A DNA stretch of 64,000 bases from Neorhizobium sp. JUb45. GTDB taxonomy: Bacteria; Pseudomonadota; Alphaproteobacteria; Rhizobiales; Rhizobiaceae. The position numbers were made by a program, and so were the translations under genes. This document shows, piece by piece, positions 45,724-55,010 of the stretch (within the stretch, counting starts at the first letter, position 1; each line of letters starts with the position of its first letter). Below the pieces are notes generated by a model. That model did not search any database, was not told where the DNA came from, and worked only from the letters and a program-made list of their open reading frames with translations. The stretch covers positions 62,001-126,000 of the forward strand of contig NZ_SLYW01000003.1 in NCBI RefSeq assembly GCF_004343585.1, written 5' to 3'.

Positions 45724-47154
45724 TCAACGTCGGGCAACATGCCCGCTGATCTCGGCGCCGGCATTCGGGTGGAAGCGAAGATTCCAGATCGTGGCGGTAA
45801 TCGAAATGAGCGTCACGACAATGAATGCCGTCGAAAAATCCGCGAGCCCCGGCTGGGAATTTCCACCAGCCGCCATCGAGCCGCGCAGCGCAAGGGCACC
45901 GATGCAGATACCCAGAGACAACATCAGCTGCTGAATTGTCGTGTAGAAGCTGGTGGCCGAACTCATCCGCTCCGGCGGTATCTCGTCATAAGCAATGGTG
46001 TTGTAAGCCGTGAACTGGAACGACATGAAAAATGCCCCCAATGTCATGACCAGGAACATCAGCCAGACAGGCCAATCCGGCCCGAACATGGCACAGATGC
46101 CATAACCGATCGTGCCCAGAACACCGTTGACCGCCAGACTGATGCGAAAACCCATATAGCGGTAAACCGGTTTCGCGAACGGCTTCATCAAAAGTGAGCC
46201 GATCGCGGTGGCAATGACCATCTGGCCCGCTGCGGCCGCTGAATAACCAAAACCGAGCTGAAACAACAAGGGCAGCAGAAAGGGCTGCGCCCCTTGTGTG
46301 ATCCGGGTCAGCGATCCGGCGATGACGGAGGTGCCGAAACTCGGCACTTTCATCAGCGAAAAATCCATGATCGGTGCCGGATGCCTGCTGGCATGGCGCA
46401 GATAGGCCATGCCGAAAACACAGCCGGTCGCGATCAGCCCGATAGCCAGCCATCCCTCACCTTCATGACTACCAAGCTCGAAGCCAAACAGAAGTGCGCC
46501 CAACGAGACGCCTGAGATCAGGAACCCGACCCAGTCGAACCGGGTGATCGTTTCTCCCTTGAACTCCTGAATGTAGAGCGAAACGACAATCATTCCGACG
46601 ATGCCGATCGGCACGTTGATGTAAAAGATCCAGCGCCAGTCGAGATAGGTGACGATCAGGCCGCCGATAGGTGGCCCGAGAATCGGCCCGACCAATGCCG
46701 GAATGAGAAGCCAGGAAATCGCACTCACCATATCCTTGCGCGCCACACTGCGCATCAGGACAAGGCGGCCGACCGGCATCATCATCGCCCCGCCGGCGCC
46801 CTGCAGCAGACGCGCCAGAACCAGCGTCGGCAGGCTTGGCGCCAGCGCACAGCAGATCGATCCGACGATGAAGACAAAAATGGCGGTACGGAAAACGGTT
46901 CGAGATCCGTAACGGTCGGCAATCCTGCCGCTTGCCGGAATGAAGATCGCAAGACTGAGAAGGTAGGATGTCAACGCGATCGACATTGCCGGCGCATCGA
47001 CGCCAAAATCCCGTGCCATGGTCGGAAGCGCCGTCGCGAGAACCGTTGCATCGATGTTTTCCATCAGCATCGCACTGGCGACGATCATGGCAATGACGCG
47101 GAAATTCGCTACGGGACGGTCAACGTCTAACGACGAATAAGGCTGATCTGACAT
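45724..47154 (-). CDS. MFS drug/metabolite exporter, DHA2 (EmrB/QacA) family
   Basis: About 476 residues with ~14 TM segments. Motifs are VASAMLMENIDATVLATALPTMARDFG (TM1), GRIADRYGSRTVFRTAI (motif A), LARLLQGAGGAMMMPVGRLVLMR and LLIPALVGPILGPPIGGLIVTYLDWRWIFYINVPIG (motif C region), typical of DHA2. Convergent with the GNAT gene, 14 bp apart. The start is uncertain: ATG 47154 or GTG 47187, neither with a clear ribosome site. Substrate unknown. Confidence 0.88.
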   Translation of the reverse strand: MSDQPYSSLDVDRPVANFRVIAMIVASAMLMENIDATVLATALPTMARDFGVDAPAMSIALTSYLLSLAIFIPASGRIADRYGSRTVFRTAIFVFIVGSICCALAPSLPTLVLARLLQGAGGAMMMPVGRLVLMRSVARKDMVSAISWLLIPALVGPILGPPIGGLIVTYLDWRWIFYINVPIGIVGMIVVSLYIQEFKGETITRFDWVGFLISGVSLGALLFGFELGSHEGEGWLAIGLIATGCVFGMAYLRHASRHPAPIMDFSLMKVPSFGTSVIAGSLTRITQGAQPFLLPLLFQLGFGYSAAAAGQMVIATAIGSLLMKPFAKPVYRYMGFRISLAVNGVLGTIGYGICAMFGPDWPVWLMFLVMTLGAFFMSFQFTAYNTIAYDEIPPERMSSATSFYTTIQQLMLSLGICIGALALRGSMAAGGNSQPGLADFSTAFIVVTLISITATIWNLRFHPNAGAEISGHVARR

Positions 47155-47371
47155 CAGGGAGAACGCACTCGGTCTTCTTGCGACCACGCGCGGCGGCCTG
47201 TCGGAATGATGGTTTGAATGCGGTCAGGAATGGAGGGCTCGGGCCGCAGGCGAATCTGATGAAAAATATGCTTACTCCTAAAGCGCGCATTTCCAAGGCC
47301 ATTTGCCACACCAACTGGCGCGAAAAGTCACCTTTTAAGCGACATGCGGCCGCGTCGTGACGGCAGAGGGG

Positions 47372-47971
47372 TCAGCGTAGAGAAGAGTTGCCGGCATAAC
47401 GGCGTGGCGCGCTCACCAGAGATTGCCGTGACTGGTGCGACGCATGGAAGAGGCGATCGAGCAGGTCATACCCTTGCGACCACCGACCGAACCCGCTCTC
47501 CACATTGATATGTCCTGCCGCGCCGATACTGACCAGCTCGCTTCCCCACAAAAGCGCCCGGCGCTGGGCTTCCGCGCCGCTCATGTAAGGATCATTCGAA
47601 CTCGCCACGAGAATGCTGGGGAATGGCAGGACGCTCAGAGGCTCCGATCCAAATCCTGCCAGGCAGGGATGCATCATGGTTGCCGTATCGAGCGCGCACG
47701 GTGCGACCAGCAATGCCCCTTCGATCTTTCCAGCCAAAGGCCGATCCGCATAACTGGCGGCCAGAAGGCAACCAAGGCTGTGGGCAACAAGAAAGGCGCC
47801 GTCGGTCATCGACAGCGCCTCATCAAGCTTCTCATGCCAATCCGACAAGGTCGGACATGACCAGCTGTGCTGCTCGACGACCAAAGAGCCTGGACGGTCG
47901 CTCGCCCAGATCCTTTGCCAGTGCGCGTCGGAAGAACCGTTAAATCCGGGGAGAATAAGCGTTTGTGCCAT
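47372..47971 (-). CDS. RBBP9/YdeN-type alpha/beta hydrolase
   Basis: 199 residues of the small serine-hydrolase family. LILPGFNGSSDAHWQRIW at the N-terminus is diagnostic; the nucleophile Ser is in FLVAHSLGCLLA, the acid in VASSNDPYM and His in AAGHINVESGFG. GGAAAAG precedes the ATG at 47971; an in-frame start 69 bp upstream has no support. Function unknown. Confidence 0.88.
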   Translation of the reverse strand: MAQTLILPGFNGSSDAHWQRIWASDRPGSLVVEQHSWSCPTLSDWHEKLDEALSMTDGAFLVAHSLGCLLAASYADRPLAGKIEGALLVAPCALDTATMMHPCLAGFGSEPLSVLPFPSILVASSNDPYMSGAEAQRRALLWGSELVSIGAAGHINVESGFGRWSQGYDLLDRLFHASHQSRQSLVSAPRRYAGNSSLR

Positions 47972-48118
47972 TTCGCTTTTCCATGATCGTCTTCCTGATC
48001 TTAATCGAGCGATCGGCGCGGTCAGCGAAAGGCGGCCCAAAAACCATTACATTAGTAGATTATTTTTCTGACCTACCGGATGACAGTCAATCGACGGTTC
48101 CTGCCCGCCTCTATCGCT

Positions 48119-49438
48119 TTAGGAAAAGAAACGGTTCACCGGCCGTGGCAACCCAAGGTGCTGGCGCAAAGTCGTGCCCTCATACTCTTGGCGGAAAAGG
48201 CCGCGGCGCTGCAATTCAGGAACCAGCCGCCCGGTGACGTCGTCCAGCCCCTGCGGCAGGAAAGGAAATGCGATCGTAAATCCGTCCGCCGCCGACTGTT
48301 CCAGCCATTCCTGCATTTCGTCGGCAATGGTTTGCGGCGTGCCGACGAATGCGAGGCCGGCATAACCGCCATAGCGCTGCGCCAGTTGGCGGACCGTCAG
48401 GTTTTCCTGTTCGGCCAGACGCAGCACGGTTTCGCGACCCGACTTGCTTGCATTGCTTTCCGGAATTGCCGGCAGAGGACCGTCAGGATCGAAACCGGAG
48501 GCATCGTGGCCGAGCGCGATCGAAAGTGAGGCGATGGCGCTGTCATAATGAACGAGACTGTCGAGCTTGGCGCGCTTGGCCTTTGCCTCCTCGACGGTAT
48601 CGCCGATGACGATGAAGGCAGCGGGCAGGATTTTCAGATGGTTGGGCGCCCGGCCGATCGCCGCCATGCGTCCCTTGATATCCGCATAGAGCGTCTTGGC
48701 CGCATCGATATCCCGCGGCGAGCAAAAGACCGCTTCGGCCGTTTCGGCTGCCAGCTGCCGGCCCGGTTCGGATTGCCCGGCCTGCACGATCACCGGCCAT
48801 CCCTGCACCGGGCGAGCGATGTTGAGAGGGCCGCGCACCTGCAGTTCCTCGCCCTTGTGGGCAAGAACATGCATCTTTTCCGGATCGAAGAAGATGCCGC
48901 TCTCCTGATCCCGAATGAACGCGTCATCGGCAAAGCTGTCCCACAGGCCAGTCACCACATCATAGAATTCCCGCGCTCGACGATAGCGGTCGGCGTGTTC
49001 GACATGCTCGTCCATACCGAAATTGCGGGCGGCGTCCGGGTTGGAGGTGGTGACGATATTCCAGGCGGCACGACCATCGCTGATATGATCGAGTGAGGCA
49101 AAGCGGCGGGCCACATGATAGGGCTCGTCGAACGTCGTGGAAGCGGTCGCCGCCAATCCAATCTTTTCGGTTACCGCGGCAAGCGCCGAGAGGAGCGTGA
49201 ACGGTTCGAAAGATGTGACCGTATGGCTGCGCTTGAGCGCTTCCGTCGGCATATTCAGCACCGCCAGATGGTCGGCCATGAAGAACGCGTCGAATTTGGC
49301 ATCTTCCAGTTTTCTAACAAAAGACTTCAGGTGGGCGAAATTGAAATTCGCATCCGCGTAAGAGCCGGGATAACGCCAGGCCCCCGTATGCAGGCTGACG
49401 GGTCTCATGAATGCGGTAAGATGCAGCTTCTTGGACAT
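48119..49438 (-). CDS. FMN-dependent monooxygenase, NtaA/SnaA/DszA (YtnJ/CmoJ-like) family
   Basis: 439 residues of the luciferase-like superfamily, NtaA type. Segments are KLHLTAFMRPVSLHTGAWRYPGSYADANF, AHLKSFVRKLEDAKFDAFFMADHLAV, GLAATASTTFDEPYHVARRFASLDHISDGRAAWNIVTTSNPDAARNFG and GWPVIVQAGQSEPGRQLAAETAEAVF. It needs FMNH2 from a reductase not encoded here. Length matches Bacillus YtnJ. It is divergent from the family-5 ABC operon, and the neighbourhood suggests oxidation of an organosulfur or N-acyl compound. The ATG at 49438 is the start that fits the family. Confidence 0.9.
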   Translation of the reverse strand: MSKKLHLTAFMRPVSLHTGAWRYPGSYADANFNFAHLKSFVRKLEDAKFDAFFMADHLAVLNMPTEALKRSHTVTSFEPFTLLSALAAVTEKIGLAATASTTFDEPYHVARRFASLDHISDGRAAWNIVTTSNPDAARNFGMDEHVEHADRYRRAREFYDVVTGLWDSFADDAFIRDQESGIFFDPEKMHVLAHKGEELQVRGPLNIARPVQGWPVIVQAGQSEPGRQLAAETAEAVFCSPRDIDAAKTLYADIKGRMAAIGRAPNHLKILPAAFIVIGDTVEEAKAKRAKLDSLVHYDSAIASLSIALGHDASGFDPDGPLPAIPESNASKSGRETVLRLAEQENLTVRQLAQRYGGYAGLAFVGTPQTIADEMQEWLEQSAADGFTIAFPFLPQGLDDVTGRLVPELQRRGLFRQEYEGTTLRQHLGLPRPVNRFFS

Positions 49439-49838
49439 GGTTGCTCTATGACGTGAGAGGAGAAGAGATACTGTTTCGACCGCAAATATTGTGCGCTGCG
49501 ACGTTGACCATTTAGATGTTGGCGCGCATTTCGCCTTATGCAAGAGCGCCCCCTGCGTCGTCTTCCACAAAGGAAAAATCTTTTATTTCCAGCCGTTTCC
49601 TTAGAATTTGTGATGCGACCCAATGCCGTCATCCTATTATACGCGCAATATCAACCCATCACCGCACCGCCGACGTCCCTTTCAGAGCCGAAATTTTGCA
49701 ATGCGGAATAACTCTGTCGCAGAGTCCGCTTTTAACAAAAGAAACATTCCCGGCAGCGTCGCAAAATAGAATAGTAAAGCCATGGGCAAACGTCACAAGT
49801 GAGTAGGCTCAGGTCATCCATCAACGCTGGAAATGACC
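49439..49838. promoter_or_regulatory. 400-bp AT-rich divergent control region
   Basis: No gene fits here. The stretch is AT-rich relative to its surroundings and holds several inverted repeats: GGAAA/TTTCC (49572-49590) and the hairpin at 49703-49729. A TATAAT word occurs on the minus strand near 49640. It must contain the promoters of both the monooxygenase and the ABC operon, but I cannot assign them firmly. Confidence 0.5.
49703..49733 (+). other. Bulged hairpin with short T-tail upstream of the ABC operon
   Basis: GCGGA pairs with TCCGC and CTCTG with CAGAG around a TCG loop, with an ATAA bulge, and TTTT follows. ACTCTG-TCG-CAGAGT alone is a perfect palindrome. It may be an operator for a dimeric regulator or an attenuator if transcription starts upstream. 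Confidence 0.4.
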
Positions 49839-51467
49839 ATGACGCCTTACCGCAAAATTCTCGCCCTGAGCCTCGGCCTGCTCGCGGCCACCGCCCTACC
49901 AGCCCTGACCCGAGCAGCCGATGCGCCGGTAAAGGGTGGCACGCTGGTCTATCTGGAGCAGCAGGCGCACACCAACCTCTATTCGCCGGCCGGCGGTTTT
50001 TATCCGAATGGCGGCATTCTCAACCAGATCACCGACAAGCTGACCTATCAGAACCCGAAGACGCTGGAGATCGAGCCCTGGCTGGCTGAATCCTGGCAGA
50101 TCAACGAGAATGCCACGGAATATACGTTCAAGCTGCGCTCGGGCATCACCTTCTCCGACGGCACGCCGGTGGATGCTGCCGTGATCGCCAAGAATTTCGA
50201 TACCTACGGTCTTGGCGACAAGGCGCTCAAGAAGCCTATCTCGGAAGTGGTCAACAATTACGAGCGCAGCGAAGTCATTGATCCGCTGACCGTGAAATTC
50301 TATTTCAAGAAGCCATCGCCCGGCTTCCTGCAGGGCACCTCGGTGATCGGCTCCGGCATTGTATCGCTCTCCACGCTGGCACTGCCTTTCGAGCAGCTGG
50401 GTGACGCGACGAAGATCATCGGCTCAGGCCCGTTTGTCGTGGCCGCCGAAACGATCGGCAAGACGCTCGATCTGAAAGTCCGCGAGGATTACAAATGGGG
50501 TCCGGCCAAGCTGGAGCATCAGGGCCGCGCCTATCTCGACGAGATCAAGTACATCGTCACCGGTGAAGACAGCGTGCGTATCGGCGCGCTGCTGGCCGGC
50601 CAGGCCGATTTCATCCGCCAGATCCAGGCCTATGACGAAGGCCAGGTGGAAGCCCAGAGCTTTACCATCTACGCGCCGGGCACGCGCGGCATGAACAATT
50701 CCATCGCCTTCCGTCCGGACAACCCGCTCCTTGCCGACGTCAAGGTGCGCAAGGCCCTGTCGCTTGCCGTCAATCGCGACGAGATCATTTCGACGATCTT
50801 CTCCAAGAACTATCCGAAGGCAACCTCCGTCCTCGCGTCCACTGCGATCGGTTACGTGCCGCAGACCGACAAGCTGGAATTCGACCTTGAAAAGGCAGAG
50901 GCGCTGCTGGACGAAGCGGGCTTCAAGGCGGGCTCCGACGGCATCCGCGAAAAGGATGGCCAGAAGCTGGTGCTGACGGCGTATGCATCGCTGCCGCAGC
51001 CGCAGAGCCAGGCCGTGTTGCAGCTGATCGCGCAGCAGTGGTCGAAGATCGGTGTAAAATTCAACGTTCTGGCCGGTGATGCCGGCAGCAAGGTCGTCGA
51101 TGAACTCGACCCGCTGAAGACGCCGATTGCAGTCGCCATGGTCGGCCGCGCCGATCCCGATGTGGTGAAAAGCCTCTATTACCCGACGCTGCGCAACCAG
51201 CTGCTGCAGCAGGGCGGCACCAGCGACAAGGTGAAAACCTTCTCCGACGCCAAGCTGAACGCCATCCTCGACGAGATCGCCTCCCAGCCGGATCGTGAAA
51301 AGCGCCTGAAGGCGGTTGCCGATGCGCAGGCTTACGTTCTCGATCAGGCCTATGCCGTGCCGATCTTCGAAGAGCCGCAGGCCTTTGCCGGCGCGCCTTA
51401 TGTCAAGGGCATCGCTTTTGAAGCGGTTGGACGCCCGTCCTTCTACAGCACCTGGCTCGACAAGTAA
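49833..51467 (+). CDS. ABC transporter family-5 substrate-binding protein (KPN_01854-like)
   Basis: 544 residues with a signal peptide ending LTRAADAP. Family segments are GGTLVYLEQQAHTNLYSPAGGFYPNGGILNQITDKLTYQNP, YTFKLRSGITFSDGTPVDAAVIAKNF, IIGSGPFVV and DVKVRKALSLAVNRDEIIS. It resembles, from memory, a binding-protein family named after Klebsiella KPN_01854 that travels with a luciferase-like protein and two CMD-domain proteins, exactly as here. The ATG at 49839 is an equally good start. First gene of a long operon. Confidence 0.9.
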   Translation: MTMTPYRKILALSLGLLAATALPALTRAADAPVKGGTLVYLEQQAHTNLYSPAGGFYPNGGILNQITDKLTYQNPKTLEIEPWLAESWQINENATEYTFKLRSGITFSDGTPVDAAVIAKNFDTYGLGDKALKKPISEVVNNYERSEVIDPLTVKFYFKKPSPGFLQGTSVIGSGIVSLSTLALPFEQLGDATKIIGSGPFVVAAETIGKTLDLKVREDYKWGPAKLEHQGRAYLDEIKYIVTGEDSVRIGALLAGQADFIRQIQAYDEGQVEAQSFTIYAPGTRGMNNSIAFRPDNPLLADVKVRKALSLAVNRDEIISTIFSKNYPKATSVLASTAIGYVPQTDKLEFDLEKAEALLDEAGFKAGSDGIREKDGQKLVLTAYASLPQPQSQAVLQLIAQQWSKIGVKFNVLAGDAGSKVVDELDPLKTPIAVAMVGRADPDVVKSLYYPTLRNQLLQQGGTSDKVKTFSDAKLNAILDEIASQPDREKRLKAVADAQAYVLDQAYAVPIFEEPQAFAGAPYVKGIAFEAVGRPSFYSTWLDK

Positions 51468-51526
51468 GAAGCAAGGGGATGGCCGCCTGAAGGCTGGCCG
51501 TCCCGCCCTTTCCCGGAGAGACCCAT

Positions 51527-52471
51527 ATGTCACGCTACGTCGTCGGACGGATAGGACAGGCACTGCTCGTCCTGTGGGCAGCTTTCACGCTGTCCTTCAT
51601 ACTTTTGCAGGCCATGCCCGGCGATGCGGTGCTGATCAAGTTCCTCAACCCCGAATTCGGCCTCAGCGCCGACCAGATCCGGGAAATTCGCGCCGCCTAT
51701 GCGATCGATTCCGGGCTTCTGGTCCAATATGCCAACACATTCGCAAACTTCCTGCAGGGCGATTTCGGATATTCCATGCAGGCCGGCGTGCCGGTCTCTG
51801 CACAGCTGGCGACCAACCTGCCGCCGACGCTGAAACTGGCCGGCCTCGGATTTCTGGCGGCAACCATTCTCGCCGTCTTCATTGCCTTCCTCTCCACCAT
51901 GGCGCCTTTCGCCTGGCTCAAGAACCTCATCCAATCGCTGCCGTCACTGTTCATCTCGGTGCCGGTCTTCTGGCTGGCGATCATGCTGATCCAGATCTTT
52001 TCCTTCCGCCTGAAGCTGGTCTCGGTGATCAATCCCGGCCCTTGGGAAAGCGTCGTGCTGCCGGTCGCAACGCTGGCGGTCCCGATCGCCGCGCCGCTGG
52101 CGCAGATCCTCATCCGCAATATCGACGAGATCCGCACCCGCCCCTTCGTGCCTGTCGCGCGTGCCAAGGGCGCCAGTGAAATCGGCATCCTGTGGCGGCA
52201 TGTCGCCCGCAACGCCATCCTGCCGGTCCTGACCATTGCCGGTGTGCTGTTCGGTGAGCTTCTGGCCGGCGCCGTCGTCACCGAAACCGTTTTTGGCCTC
52301 AACGGCATCGGCGGCCTCACCGAAAAGGCCGTCAGCAATCAGGACCTTTCTGTTCTGCAGGCCGTCGTCGTCATCTCGGCCGCCGCCTTCGTCACCATCA
52401 ACCTTGCCGTCGATCTGGCCTATCCGCTGCTCGATCCGCGCCTCAGAACCCGGAACGGAGCCACGGCATGA
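51527..52471 (+). CDS. ABC transporter permease, DppB type
   Basis: 314 residues: MSRYVVGRIGQALLVLWAAFTLSFILLQAMPGDAV at the start, LLVQYANTFANFLQGDFGYSMQAG, EAA loop FVPVARAKGASEIGILWRHVARNAILPVLT. GGAGAG precedes the ATG. Overlaps the next gene by 4 bp (ATGA). Confidence 0.92.
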   Translation: MSRYVVGRIGQALLVLWAAFTLSFILLQAMPGDAVLIKFLNPEFGLSADQIREIRAAYAIDSGLLVQYANTFANFLQGDFGYSMQAGVPVSAQLATNLPPTLKLAGLGFLAATILAVFIAFLSTMAPFAWLKNLIQSLPSLFISVPVFWLAIMLIQIFSFRLKLVSVINPGPWESVVLPVATLAVPIAAPLAQILIRNIDEIRTRPFVPVARAKGASEIGILWRHVARNAILPVLTIAGVLFGELLAGAVVTETVFGLNGIGGLTEKAVSNQDLSVLQAVVVISAAAFVTINLAVDLAYPLLDPRLRTRNGATA

Positions 52472-53358
52472 CCACCGCAGACACATTTTCCGATCTCGAC
52501 ACCGGCAAGCGATCGAAACGTGCAGGAACCTCCCGCAGCCTCGCGTCGATCCTTCTCAACTTTCCCTATGGTCTGGCGCTGGCATGGCTGGTGATCGCCA
52601 CCGTGCTGCTGTGGACGCTCGTCCCCGGCCTGTTCACCGCCTACGATCCGTTGCAGGGCGTGCCCGGCGGCCAGCTGAAAGCGCCATCCGCCGCCCATCT
52701 GCTCGGCACGGATTCGCTCGGTCGTGACCTGTTTTCGCGCATCGTGCATGGCGCCGTGCATTCGCTTTCGGGCGCCATTGCCGCCGTCGGCGTCGGCCTC
52801 GTCGTTGGTACGGGGCTCGGGCTTTTCGCAGGCTCGGTGCGCGGCCGGGTGGACGAAATCATCATGCGTTTCGTCGATGTGCTGCTGTCGATCCCGACAC
52901 TGCTCCTGTCGCTCAGCATCATCATCCTTCTCGGCTTTGGCACGATCAACGCCGCCATTGCGGTCGGTGCCACCGCGATCGCCGGTTTCGCCCGCCTGAT
53001 GCGCTCCGAGGTGGTGCGCGTCCGCAATGCCGAATTCGTAGAAGCCGCCTTCGGCTCCGGCGGCACGTTCGGCAAGGTTCTGTGGCGGCACATTCTGCCC
53101 AACTCGCTGACCTCGGTCGTCGCCTACACGGCCGTGCAGTTTGGCTGGGCGATCCTGCAGATCTCGACGCTCGGTTTTCTCGGTTATGGCGCGCCACCGC
53201 CGACACCGGAATGGGGCCTGCTGATCGCCGAGGGCCGCAACTATCTGGCCACCGCATGGTGGCTGACGGCAGCCCCCGGCCTCGTCGTTGTCGCCGTCGT
53301 GCTGTCGGCCAATCGCATCAGCCAGTCTATCGGCAAGACCAATGGAAGGAGCGCATGA
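52468..53358 (+). CDS. ABC transporter permease, DppC type
   Basis: 296 residues with HLLGTDSLGRDLFSRIVHGAVHSL (DppC hallmark) and EAA loop EFVEAAFGSGGTFGKVLWRHILPNSLTSVV. The N-terminal ~30 residues are hydrophilic and cytoplasmic. Coupled to the partner permease and to the ATPase by overlapping stop/start codons. Confidence 0.92.
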   Translation: MTTADTFSDLDTGKRSKRAGTSRSLASILLNFPYGLALAWLVIATVLLWTLVPGLFTAYDPLQGVPGGQLKAPSAAHLLGTDSLGRDLFSRIVHGAVHSLSGAIAAVGVGLVVGTGLGLFAGSVRGRVDEIIMRFVDVLLSIPTLLLSLSIIILLGFGTINAAIAVGATAIAGFARLMRSEVVRVRNAEFVEAAFGSGGTFGKVLWRHILPNSLTSVVAYTAVQFGWAILQISTLGFLGYGAPPPTPEWGLLIAEGRNYLATAWWLTAAPGLVVVAVVLSANRISQSIGKTNGRSA

Positions 53359-55010
53359 TGAGCGCATCCGACAAACCCGTTCTCGAGGTCCGCGACCTCA
53401 ACGTCTCCTACAGCCAGAGAGACATCCGCTCCACCGTGGTGCATGGCGTCTCCTTCTCCGTCAATGCCGGCGAAGTGGTCGCCCTGGTCGGTGAAAGCGG
53501 CTCAGGCAAAACCTCAACCGCGCAGGCCGTCATCGGTCTTCTGGCCGAAAACGGCCGCATCGAAAGCGGAGCGATCGTTCTCAACGGCGAGGATATTTCG
53601 CGCTGGAGCAATGCGCGGCTGCGCAACATTCGCGGCGCCGTCGTCAGCCTCGTGCCGCAGGACCCCGGCAATTCGCTCAATCCGGTCGCGACGATCGGCG
53701 AGCAGGTGCGGGAAATCCTCAGCATCCACGGTCGCATCAGCCGACGCGAGGCCGATCGCCGTGTCATCGAACTGTTGACGCATGTCGGCCTGTCCGAACC
53801 CGAATTGCGCGCCAAACAATATCCGCACGAGCTTTCCGGCGGCATGAAACAGCGCGTGCTGATTGCCATCGCCATTGCGCTGCGGCCGGCGCTGATTATC
53901 GCCGACGAGCCCACTTCGGCGCTCGACGTTACCGTGCAGCGCCGCATCCTCGATCTGATCGACGATTTGCGCCGGCAATACGGCACCGCGGTCCTCCTCG
54001 TCACCCACGATCTCGGTGTTGCAGCCGACCGCTCCGACAAAATCATCGTGCTGCAGGGCGGACGCATTCAGGAACAGGGCAAGACCGCCGATGTGCTGGC
54101 GGCCCCGCAAAGCGCCTATACCAGAAAGCTGCTGTCCGATGCCCCGTCTCTGGCAGCGGCGAAACCGCGCGCACCGATCGAGCCGGGCCGTCCGGCGGCG
54201 CTGACCATCAGCAATCTGGTGCAGGATTTCAATCTGCCGTCGGGCAAGACGTTTCGCGCCGTCGACGATATCTCCTTCACCGTGCCGCGCGGCACCACCC
54301 ACGCGGTCGTCGGCGAATCCGGTTCCGGCAAGACCACGACGATCCGCGCGATTGCCGGTTTCCAGAAACCGACAGGCGGCCAGATCCGCATCGGCGATTT
54401 CGATGTCGGCAGCCTGAATTCGAAGGATCTGCGGCAGTTCCGTCGCAAGGTACAGCTCGTCTACCAGAACCCGTGGGCATCGCTCGATCCACGCCAGACG
54501 GTGCGGGCCATCATCGAGGAACCGCTTTTGAATTTCGAGCCGGTTGCCCGCGAGGAACGTGACCGTCGTGTGGCTGCGATCGCCGATCGCGTCGGCCTGC
54601 CGACGACCCTTCTGTCACGACTGCCGCACGCGCTTTCCGGCGGCCAGCGGCAGCGCGTGGCAATCGCCCGCGCTCTGGTTCTGGAACCGGAAGTGGTCGT
54701 TCTCGACGAAGCGGTTTCGGCCCTCGATGTCACCGTGCAGGCGCAGATCCTCGATCTTCTCGCCGAACTGCAGCGCGACCTTGGCCTCACTTACGTGTTC
54801 GTTTCGCACGACCTCGCCGTGGTGCGCCAGATCGCCGACACCGTCTCCGTGCTGCACAACGGCCGTCAGGTCGATTACGGCACGGTCGAGCAGGTCTTTT
54901 CAGCCGCCTCCAGCGACTACACGCGCGAGCTTATCGACGCCATTCCCGGCGCGAAATTTCCGCATGCCGACATTTCGCGACATGCTTTTTCAGCAGGACC
55001 ATTGTCATGA
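53358..55010 (+). CDS. ABC transporter ATPase, fused DppD-DppF type
   Basis: 550 residues with two ATPase halves: Walker A GESGSGKT in both, signatures LSGGMKQRV and LSGGQRQRV, Walker [12 protein letters not shown] and [17 protein letters not shown] lies 6 nt before the ATG at 53358 (53355 is also possible). The same frame is open further upstream over the permease gene but is not coding there. Overlaps the following monooxygenase gene by 4 bp. Confidence 0.93.
   Translation: MSASDKPVLEVRDLNVSYSQRDIRSTVVHGVSFSVNAGEVVALVGESGSGKTSTAQAVIGLLAENGRIESGAIVLNGEDISRWSNARLRNIRGAVVSLVPQDPGNSLNPVATIGEQVREILSIHGRISRREADRRVIELLTHVGLSEPELRAKQYPHELSGGMKQRVLIAIAIALRPALIIADEPTSALDVTVQRRILDLIDDLRRQYGTAVLLVTHDLGVAADRSDKIIVLQGGRIQEQGKTADVLAAPQSAYTRKLLSDAPSLAAAKPRAPIEPGRPAALTISNLVQDFNLPSGKTFRAVDDISFTVPRGTTHAVVGESGSGKTTTIRAIAGFQKPTGGQIRIGDFDVGSLNSKDLRQFRRKVQLVYQNPWASLDPRQTVRAIIEEPLLNFEPVAREERDRRVAAIADRVGLPTTLLSRLPHALSGGQRQRVAIARALVLEPEVVVLDEAVSALDVTVQAQILDLLAELQRDLGLTYVFVSHDLAVVRQIADTVSVLHNGRQVDYGTVEQVFSAASSDYTRELIDAIPGAKFPHADISRHAFSAGPLS

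Noticed and set aside
53082-53357. N-terminal extension of the second fused ATPase
   Set aside because: Overlaps the DppC gene out of frame; a strong ribosome site supports 53358.
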